A stretch of 64,000 nt of DNA from Limnohabitans sp. G3-2 (GTDB lineage: Bacteria > Pseudomonadota > Gammaproteobacteria > Burkholderiales > Burkholderiaceae_C), in contig NZ_NESG01000001.1 of NCBI RefSeq assembly GCF_002778275.1, positions 418,980 to 482,979 of the forward strand. The letters run 5' to 3'. The translations under genes were made by a program, and so were the position numbers. Positions 58,219 through 64,000 of this stretch are shown piece after piece (within the stretch, counting starts at the first letter, position 1; the number at the start of each line of letters is the position of its first letter). Under the pieces are notes generated by a model that saw only the letters and a list, made by a program, of their open reading frames with translations, was not told the origin of the DNA and did no database searches.

Positions 58219-58924
58219 GAAAACGTCGCTGCATCGAAAATGTGCAGGGCTCCCTGTTCATTGGGCGTCATAGCCTGTTGTGCAAATTGGCCCATGCATC
58301 AATGAATCCTATCCGTCAGCACTGGATAGGATGTGTGGTAGCGGTCATTGGCCTATGACCGAACTGACCGGCTGCCGAGCCTGATGGTTAAAGATCGACC
58401 GACCGCTACTGGCAGAAAGCCCACAAATGACTGCGGGACACGACCGGCAGCAACCGCTACAAACAAGTCAACGTCTTAAAAGATGTGACCGGCTGCAATG
58501 GGTCGGAAGCTGACTGACAAAATTTGTGTTGCGAAATAGGAATTTGACATTAAATGCGGGGGGGGCTACCGTCCAACCCATGGAAGAGTTAGTGTTAAAG
58601 CCATTGATCTCATTGACTGTCCACTGACACTAATTTTGGAACCCACACACGCAGAAACACGTTTAAGAATGGCTGAGGCACAACGCGGCAAACCAATCTG
58701 GGAGACGTGGGTTGACCGGGCTGGGCCTGTCAAGCTCTTGAAACGAGCCGACTATGGTCAGACTGCTTTTGGCTGGGGTGGGAGCAACGGCCCTTGAAGA
58801 AAGACGGCGGTAATGGGGGCCTCGCTGGTTGAAAACCAGGTTGACCAAGGTCGGTCCAGAGAAAAACCATTGACCAGATGCCCAAGTTTCAGATGTCGGT
58901 TTGATTTGATGTGCGACCAAGGGG
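58219..58924. other. Non-coding region between copper cargo and passenger genes
   Basis: About 700 bases without a credible gene. It carries many ACCGG, GACCG and TGACCG blocks and hairpins such as CCTATCC...GGATAGG (58307-58331). A longer dyad lies near 58588-58635 (TTAGTGT...ACACTAA). It may be the relic of an older element end marking where the cargo was captured. Confidence 0.45.
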
Positions 58925-59668
58925 TCATCGATTGATCTCACGGGAGAAGATGACCACTTCCATTCGCCATTCAGGGGATGGGTAGATCCAGTGTTTGCAC
59001 TTGAGATCAATTTCATGGAATAGATCGAGTGCGATAGGCGCAATCTCTGGCAACACCTTCACCCAAGACTGGCAATGGTGGTAAGCGTTAAGCGCCAACT
59101 CTCGTAACTCTTGAGAGGAAATCAATTCTGATTTTTTGACGAGCAAGATGAGCGCAACCAACGCTTCAAATGTTCCGATTTCTGCCAACCGATAGGCCGT
59201 TTTTTCATCAAATTTCTGGAAACGATCTGGTTGCGGGATGGCCTGAAGCATTGGAGGTGCTGAAACCATCAGGAGATCCGTGATAGCAGGGGCTAATGCT
59301 TTCAGCTGATCGTCAATCCATCTCTGATTGAGCTGATCCCCACGCAACACAGCCCAAATAGGCGAATCAAAGTAGGACGCAGTACCGGGATAGTTTTGAT
59401 CGGCAATATCAACTGAATATGGCTTACCGACCATTCTTCGCGGGACACGCAAACCCGTTTGATAGCCATCCCATTTACGCGGGCGTACCACCCCTGCCTC
59501 TTTGTGTTTAACGATGGACGGCTCTATTGCCAACTCAATGGCGTAGGCACTTGGCAAACCCGACCTGGCTTTGACGGCATAAAACCAGACCTTCGTGCGC
59601 AAGACATCAATCGGATTTCGCTTGGGGCGACCCGGCTTTGGCGGTTGCAAAAAGGTGGGCATGGTCAT
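58925..59668 (-). CDS. Passenger protein of unknown function
   Basis: 247 aa, no signal peptide. The basic N terminus (PPKPGRPKRNPIDVLRTKVWFYAVKARSGLPSAYAIELAIEP) is followed by KWDGYQTGLRVPRRMVGKPYSVDIADQNYPGTASYFDSPIWAVLRGD. The C-terminal half is helical. The GRPKRNP motif could be AT-hook-like. I recognise no family. Divergent from the small gene at 59758 and placed between cargo and istAB. Confidence 0.65.
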   Translation of the reverse strand: MTMPTFLQPPKPGRPKRNPIDVLRTKVWFYAVKARSGLPSAYAIELAIEPSIVKHKEAGVVRPRKWDGYQTGLRVPRRMVGKPYSVDIADQNYPGTASYFDSPIWAVLRGDQLNQRWIDDQLKALAPAITDLLMVSAPPMLQAIPQPDRFQKFDEKTAYRLAEIGTFEALVALILLVKKSELISSQELRELALNAYHHCQSWVKVLPEIAPIALDLFHEIDLKCKHWIYPSPEWRMEVVIFSREINR

Positions 59669-59757
59669 GGTGTACAGAAACTCCGATTATCCGTTCGGGT
59701 TCCACAATTGCTAACTTTCGGAAACACTGCGTGACAACCGTAGAGAGACCCGAACAA

Positions 59758-60021
59758 ATGACCACGAGTTCATGCGAGCCAGGCACCTTGGCTGAAAAAT
59801 TGAAAACAGAAATGGAGCAAACCCATGGCCCACTGCTGGGAGGCCTGCGGTTGGCCAACGCTCTGGGACACGCCAGTGTGGCGGGGCTAAGACAAGCCAG
59901 ATACCGTGGTCAAGTCGCCGTAACGCTGTTCACGTTGCCACATCGACGAGGTTTTTATGCACTCACCAGAGATGTCGCCCACTGGCTTGCGCAGGCACGG
60001 ATCACGTCTAGCACTGAATAA
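59758..60021 (+). CDS. Small possible DNA-binding passenger protein
   Basis: 87 aa. The part LLGGLRLANALGHASVAGLRQARYRGQVAVTLFTLPHRRGFYALTRDVAHWLAQAR reads like a helix-turn-helix of plasmid or transposon regulators (ALGHASVAGLRQARYRG as the reader helices, HRRGFYALTRDV as the wing). It may regulate istAB or the divergent passenger gene. A start 120 bases upstream (59638) is also open but overlaps the divergent gene. Confidence 0.55.
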   Translation: MTTSSCEPGTLAEKLKTEMEQTHGPLLGGLRLANALGHASVAGLRQARYRGQVAVTLFTLPHRRGFYALTRDVAHWLAQARITSSTE

Positions 60022-60076
60022 AACGAGGAGGAAAAAACCAGAACGACGCTAAATCTAGCCACCCAGAAACGCAAAA

Positions 60077-60098
60077 GCCCGAGGCGGACACCTCGGGC
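60077..60098. terminator. Hairpin before istA
   Basis: GCCCGAGG and CCTCGGGC pair around a 6-base loop. On the minus strand it is followed by TTTTG. It may stop outside transcription from entering or leaving the istAB region. Confidence 0.45.
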
Positions 60099-60241
60099 CT
60101 AGCGTCCGACCGAAGCCGAATCAAGTAGTACCTTGTGGGTTGGAGTATCGGTCGAGCATCCCCTCATGTCAAGTGGGCGGGAGTGGGTTAACTCACCCCG
60201 AGTGCATGCCTCCTGCACTCGTTTGACCAAAGGAGCAGCCC

Positions 60242-61780
60242 ATGAGGCTACCCGTTCATTTGCAACGTGACATTGCACGCCAGCACTTTTATGACCCGAC
60301 GTTGGCTCACCGAGCAATTTCAAGAACAACAGGGACGCACCACGACACGATCCGAAAATTTCGACAGCAAGTGGATGCCTCTGGCTTGAGTTGGCAAGAG
60401 CTTTCGCCGTTAGATGATGATGCCTGGCGGGCAGCACTTGGAACCCAAGATCGATCTATTGCGCAACTCAAGACGCATCCAGATTGTGAATTGATTCATG
60501 CCGAAATGCGGCGACCCGACGCAACTCTGGAGCGTCTTTGGCGAGAGTGGCGCGAGACCACCCCCGACGGGGTGGGCTACTCACAATTTGCCATGCTCTA
60601 TAGAGCTTGGACAAAAAATCAACATGTGGTGATGCGACGCACGCACCGACCAGGTGAAAAGCTGTTTGTGGATTTTGCGGGCCGGACCGTTGAAATCCGA
60701 GATCAAAACGGTGGCCCATCGACCTTTGCTCAAATCTTTGTGGCTGTGCTTGGGTACTCAAACTACACGTACATTGAAGCTACGGCGAGTCAGACCACCA
60801 AAGACTGGCTGAAATGTCACGCCAATTGTTTCGAGGCTCTGGGTGGTGTGCCAGAGTGGGTCGTCAGCGACAACCTTAAAGCGGCCGTTTGGCGGCGTGA
60901 ACGGGATCGAACGGTGATCAACCCAGCCTACAGAGATTGCCTCAGCCATTACGACACGGCACCTCTACCAACGGGAGCACGAAAACCCAAACACAAAGCC
61001 AAGGCTGAAGTGGGAGTGCAAATCGCTCAACGATGGGCTTTGTTTTCACTTCGTGATCGCATTTTCTTCAGCCTTGCCGAGTTGAATGCAGAACTCCGGA
61101 TCAAGGCCGAAGAAATGAATCGCCATCCATTTAAACGGCTCCCTGGCTGTCGATTGGATCGCTTTTTGGAAACAGAAAAAGCGAGCCTCAAGCCATTGCC
61201 TGGAACGGCATTTGAATTGAGTGATTGGCGATATAGCGTCAGGGTACAGGATGACTATCACGTCGAACATCAAAGACGCTTCTATTCAGTGCCTCACACG
61301 CTTGCACGAGAAAGCGTGGACCTCAGGTTTACAGCCACTGTGATTGAAATTTTCCACCGAGGTCGAAGGGTTGCCCTTCACCCTTTGATTGAGATACAAG
61401 GAAATGCCAGAACGATACCAGAGCATCGGCCCGTCATACACAGCCGAGTGCTTGATGCCGAACCTCGGGCATTGTTGGCATGGGCGATGAACGTCGGCGG
61501 CAATGTGGAGTTGATGATTCGGCATCAACTTGAAAACCGAAGCGACATCACAAACGGCGTCAAAGCTGCACGACGAATGCGTGATCTCGCAAGGGACTAC
61601 GGTGAGGCCCGATTTGAAGAGGTCTGCGCCTACGCGATGCCATTGAATATCACCTCACTTCGCAGCATCACATCCATCCTCAAAGAGGATGCAGACAAAC
61701 GTTTTTCTATCACTCAAGCACCCAAAGTCAAAATCATTGGTGAATTGCGTGGTCCTAGTTATTTTGGAGAATCAGCATGA
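60242..61780 (+). CDS. istA: IS21-family transposase IstA
   Basis: 512 aa. N-terminal helix-turn-helix (HLQRDIARQHFYDPTLAHRAISRTTGTHHDTIRKFRQ). The DDE core has Asp in GEKLFVDFAGRTVEI, Asp in EWVVSDNLKAAV and Glu in KAKAEVGVQIAQRW. A C-terminal domain follows. A GGAG ribosome site precedes the ATG. Length matches the family and no break is seen, so transposition is probably possible with IstB. Confidence 0.95.
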   Translation: MRLPVHLQRDIARQHFYDPTLAHRAISRTTGTHHDTIRKFRQQVDASGLSWQELSPLDDDAWRAALGTQDRSIAQLKTHPDCELIHAEMRRPDATLERLWREWRETTPDGVGYSQFAMLYRAWTKNQHVVMRRTHRPGEKLFVDFAGRTVEIRDQNGGPSTFAQIFVAVLGYSNYTYIEATASQTTKDWLKCHANCFEALGGVPEWVVSDNLKAAVWRRERDRTVINPAYRDCLSHYDTAPLPTGARKPKHKAKAEVGVQIAQRWALFSLRDRIFFSLAELNAELRIKAEEMNRHPFKRLPGCRLDRFLETEKASLKPLPGTAFELSDWRYSVRVQDDYHVEHQRRFYSVPHTLARESVDLRFTATVIEIFHRGRRVALHPLIEIQGNARTIPEHRPVIHSRVLDAEPRALLAWAMNVGGNVELMIRHQLENRSDITNGVKAARRMRDLARDYGEARFEEVCAYAMPLNITSLRSITSILKEDADKRFSITQAPKVKIIGELRGPSYFGESA

Positions 61781-62529
61781 GCAGCACGCAACAAACCATC
61801 GCTCGCCTTCGAGAGCTCAAGCTCGTTCCAATGGCTGATGCTTACGACATGCAGCTTCAGCAACCCAAATTGCATGATGTCAGTTTTGATGATCGCTTTG
61901 CAATGCTTGTTGATCACGAGGCATCCGAGCGAGAGGGCCGAAAGTTGAAGCGTTTGATCCGAGGCGCAGGGATGCCTGAATTGGCTTCATTTGAGGATGT
62001 GGAATACAAGGTAAACCGTGGACTAGACAAGGCACAGTTGGCATCTTTGGCAAGCTGTGATTGGATAAGGCGTCAGCAAAATCTGATCATCCAAGGCGCT
62101 ACGGGTGTTGGTAAGACGTGGCTTGCGTGTGCATTTGGCCAGCAGGCGTGCAGGCTAAAAATGCCAGTCCTGTTCTATCGCGCCAGTGATCTTTATGGGG
62201 CAATCACAGAGTCATTGCTTGATGGCTCATTGCCCGCTCTGAAGCTGTCATTGAGCAAACCAAGTATGTTGATACTTGACGATCTGGGTTTGGGTGAGAT
62301 GAATCAACATGCGTCGCAGTTCTTGTTGGATGTGATTGATCGGCGAATGCGCACAGGATCATTGCTCATTACAACGCAATACCCAACTGACCAATGGCAT
62401 GGGTTCTTTCCTGATCCCACGTTGGCTGATGCGATATTGGATCGCGTGGTGCATCAATCGCATCGGTTATCTCTGAAAGGGGAGTCCATGCGAAAAACAA
62501 TGGCTCGCAAAAAAATGCAATCCAGCTGA
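61777..62529 (+). CDS. istB: IS21-family helper ATPase IstB
   Basis: 250-aa AAA+ ATPase, DnaC-like. Walker A GATGVGKT at residues 107-114, Walker B SMLILDDLGLGEM, sensor SLLITTQYPTDQWH and the C-terminal HQSHRLSLKGESMRK. IstB selects the target and activates IstA. It overlaps istA by 4 bases. Confidence 0.96.
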   Translation: MSSTQQTIARLRELKLVPMADAYDMQLQQPKLHDVSFDDRFAMLVDHEASEREGRKLKRLIRGAGMPELASFEDVEYKVNRGLDKAQLASLASCDWIRRQQNLIIQGATGVGKTWLACAFGQQACRLKMPVLFYRASDLYGAITESLLDGSLPALKLSLSKPSMLILDDLGLGEMNQHASQFLLDVIDRRMRTGSLLITTQYPTDQWHGFFPDPTLADAILDRVVHQSHRLSLKGESMRKTMARKKMQSS

Positions 62530-62572
62530 TAGTCTGAGTAGTCAGATTGACCATGTCAGTCTGACTACTATC

Positions 62573-62690
62573 TGGTCAAATCGCCATACTTTTTTCTTTG
62601 GTCAACTTGCTGGACTGAGTGGTCAGCTTTGACTGGAATTGATGGTCACGAGGGATTGGAGCGGATGGTCAATAGGTTCTGGAATACGCA
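62573..62690 (-). repeat. Transposon right end with five TGACCA sites
   Basis: TGACCA on the minus strand at 62666-62671, 62643-62648, 62620-62625, 62599-62604 and 62573-62578, spaced 21-26 bases. The outermost is about 19 bases from the end, as at the left end. Multiple subterminal sites are typical of IS21-type ends. Confidence 0.75.
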
Positions 62691-62890
62691 AACAACCAAT
62701 TGCGGTCGCTCACCAGCACATCGTCGGCATTGGCGTAATGGTGCGGCCAAGCACCTTGCGCCATCAACTGCCGCACACCCGTGGTCTTGCCCACCTGGCG
62801 CGGCCCGGCCAAAACTTGGATGAGTGGTTGATCAGCCGCAAATCGTTGGGCCAAAGTGGCGACGAATGGGCGTTGGTAGATTTCAGGCAT
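62691..62890 (-). pseudogene. N-terminal part of the AAA/DUF4143 ATPase split by the transposon
   Basis: Codes for MPEIYQRPFVATLAQRF, Walker A GPRQVGKT at residues 29-36, and ends ...VLVSDRNWL at the duplicated AACAACC site. Reading on into the transposon adds a few false residues and a stop. The missing part is at 49679-50640. Confidence 0.9.
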
Positions 62891-62998
62891 GGTGATTCAC
62901 ATTTTACTAGACGTAACTATTGAAATCACTAGACAAATCTAGTTTATTGACAGTCAACACGTCTACAAGTGCCACTTTCCTTGCGGGAGGCTGTTTCT

Positions 62999-63072
62999 GT
63001 GGGAGGCCGCCCCTGCGGCCGAATGCCTGAACTGGCTCGGACCACCATTCGCGAGCAGGGGCTCGCTCCTAC
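62999..63072. repeat. REPIN pair downstream of the ydcF-like gene
   Basis: Type A at 62999-63025 and inverted type B at 63046-63072. The spacer (GCCTG.ACTGGCTCGGACCAC) is nearly the same as in the pair at 49548-49621. Confidence 0.85.
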
Positions 63073-63129
63073 AAAAACAGCTCGCTCCTACAAAAACAGC
63101 TTGCTCCTACAAAAACAGCTCGCTCCCAC
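63073..63129. repeat. 19-bp tandem array, 3 copies
   Basis: Three units of AAAAACAGCTCGCTCCTAC and variants following an inverted type B REP, the same unit as at 48064-48178. Confidence 0.8.
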
Positions 63130-63178
63130 AAAACAACAGATACCCTCCCACAAAAAAACTATGCCCTTGCTGCAAGCC

Positions 63179-63826
63179 TCACCGCGTCACCCCATAAACC
63201 GCCCACCCCAACCACTCGTGCAAAGCCGTTTGCCACAGCAGCAAGCTGCGGGCCAAGGAATACTCGGTCCACAACGTATCGGCGCCGGTTCTGAAATCCA
63301 CCGGGTATGGTGTCACCCGGCAACCCACCGCCTCGAACTCGGGCACAGCACGGGGCATGTGCCAGGCCGATGTGACCAGCAACCACGGCTGCTGGCAGCG
63401 CGCACCCAGCAGGTCAGCCACCAGTCGGGCGTTTTCTCGGGTGGTGCGTGAGCCGCCTTCCAGCGTCACGCGGCCCAAGTCCATGCCCTGCTCCTCGTAA
63501 AACGCCTTCGCCAATTGGGCCTCGCTCACGCCCGTGGCCACCAAGCGCCCCTCCCCGCCCGAAAAAACCAAATCCAGCTGCGGGTGCTGGCGCATCAAGC
63601 CCACGGGCAGAGACATGCGCTCGGCCGCTTCGCCCAGTGGCACCTGCGCGTGCGCCTGGTAACTGCCCGGGTGCTGCGTCGCCCCGCCCAACACGATCAC
63701 GCCCACATGACGACCCACGGCCTCCGGGTCCGGCACGGGATAGCGGTTTTCCAGTGGGCGCAGCAGCGCTTGGGGCAAGGCCTCGAAACCCAACAGCCCC
63801 AGCACCACCCAACCCGCCCACAACAT
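63179..63826 (-). CDS. YdcF/SanA-like (DUF218) membrane protein, 5' end uncertain
   Basis: The DUF218 core is clear: VGVIVLGGATQHPGSYQAHAQVPLGEAAERMSLPVGLMR, LDLVFSGGEGRLV, LEGGSRTTRENARLVADLLG and WLLVTSAWHMPRAVPEFEAVG. A hydrophobic helix (MLWAGWVVLGLLGFEALPQAL) starts at residue 1 of the conservative start used here (215 aa). The frame stays open to an ATG at 63916 (245 aa), but its first codons lie in sequence resembling an insertion-sequence end, so the true N terminus may have been replaced. Role: cell-envelope physiology, not defined. Confidence 0.78.
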   Translation of the reverse strand: MLWAGWVVLGLLGFEALPQALLRPLENRYPVPDPEAVGRHVGVIVLGGATQHPGSYQAHAQVPLGEAAERMSLPVGLMRQHPQLDLVFSGGEGRLVATGVSEAQLAKAFYEEQGMDLGRVTLEGGSRTTRENARLVADLLGARCQQPWLLVTSAWHMPRAVPEFEAVGCRVTPYPVDFRTGADTLWTEYSLARSLLLWQTALHEWLGWAVYGVTR

Positions 63827-63884
63827 GCGCAGCGCGGCCCGCCGCCACTGCTCAGACCAAGTGAGCAAACACACCCTGATGGCC

Positions 63885-64000
63885 AGTCCAAATTCCCCCA
63901 CCCGTGGCCACCCCAAATTCCCCCAGGCAGCGCCGTCAGATTATGACGTTTCCGGATTGACGACCAAGCGAGCAGCCGCCTCCTTGAGCCTGTAGCTCTT
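63885..64000 (-). mobile_element. Probable end of a second insertion sequence (window edge)
   Basis: On the minus strand the sequence contains TGGGGGAATTTGGGGTGGCC followed by GGGGGAATTTGGACTGGCC, a repeated AATTTGG...TGGCC pattern. I associate this with ends of IS21-type elements in proteobacteria. It is preceded by a coding fragment ending in VNPETS and a stop. The assignment is tentative because the element lies mostly outside. Confidence 0.45.
63941..64000 (-). CDS. C-terminal 19 residues of an unidentified protein at the window edge
   Basis: The frame open to base 64000 reads KSYRLKEAAARLVVNPETS then TAA. It may be the end of an IstB-like or other transposition protein, given the IS-like sequence just after the stop. 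Too short to identify. Confidence 0.4.
   Translation of the reverse strand, partial: KSYRLKEAAARLVVNPETS

Larger units (their letters stand above)
50641..62690. mobile_element. 12,050-bp IS21-type transposon carrying copper genes
   Basis: Both ends start TGCGTATTCCAG (right end read inverted) and share TTGACCA about 17-18 bases in. The target repeat AACAACC is perfect at 50634-50640 and 62691-62697. Removing the element and one repeat rejoins the ATPase codons as ...SDRNWL-LEQWQQ. Transposition genes istA/istB lie at the right end. No copy of the terminal sequence is seen just before istA, so the whole segment, not just istAB, is the transposing unit. Confidence 0.92.

Noticed and set aside
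58663..59043. 126-codon frame overlapping the 247-aa passenger gene
   Set aside because: It overlaps the better-supported frame by 119 bases, has no recognisable domain and shows no coding-like pattern beyond the overlap.
60022..60241. A separate left end of a short istAB-only insertion sequence
   Set aside because: No TGCGTATTCC-like terminal sequence or spaced TGACCA array is visible here, while both occur at 50641.

Overview
The window looks like chromosomal DNA of a GC-rich betaproteobacterium of the order Burkholderiales, most likely family Comamonadaceae. The evidence is the housekeeping gene order (rph-rdgB-hemW facing yicC-gmk-rpoZ-spoT; hrcA facing nadK-recN-rapZ; TPR protein-lolB-ispE-tRNA-Gln-prs-rplY-pth), the absence of hprK and ptsN next to rapZ, and the divergent urt and ure nitrogen loci. 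The species assignment is an inference.

Layout. 1-5.0 kb: start of the urea ABC transporter gene urtA, divergent from ureA-(small His-rich membrane protein)-ureBCEFG; both sides have sigma-54 type promoters. 5.06-8.6 kb: tRNA-Ser(TGA) followed by a small AT-rich island with an NHL-repeat lipoprotein gene and an IS3-family element, closed by a 14-bp copy of the tRNA 3' end. 8.6-18.3 kb: oxidoreductase, small regulator plus membrane protein, hemW-rdgB-rph, yicC-gmk-rpoZ-spoT, greB, tRNA-Arg. 18.4-21.5 kb: P1-family peptidase, a MazF/PemK-like toxin-antitoxin pair, a secreted 15-residue-repeat protein, and a tRNA-Ile(CAT) gene split by a 207-nt group I intron. 21.5-39.3 kb: a conserved block (hrcA, nadK, recN, rapZ, mutY, mutM, lolB, ispE, tRNA-Gln, prs, rplY, pth, trpS and others). 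39.3-50 kb: serS, ispH-fkpB, radC, a PfkB kinase-purT pair, rfbA-rfbC and a TumE-like toxin-antitoxin pair. The gaps between these last genes are packed with REP/REPIN-like palindromes and tandem arrays that are absent from the first 40 kb.

50.6-62.7 kb is the main accessory feature: a 12,050-bp transposon with IS21-type istA/istB genes at one end and a copper-handling cassette (CusRS-like two-component pair, TolC-like outer-membrane protein, Tat-exported multicopper oxidase, cupredoxin, DUF411 protein, CusF-like protein) as cargo. Its ends share the 12-bp sequence TGCGTATTCCAG and it is bordered by a perfect 7-bp duplication, AACAACC. It interrupts an AAA/DUF4143 ATPase gene; removing the element and one repeat copy rejoins the two halves in frame.

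The window closes with a ydcF-like gene whose 5' part runs into what looks like the end of another insertion sequence, and a 20-codon coding fragment at the edge.
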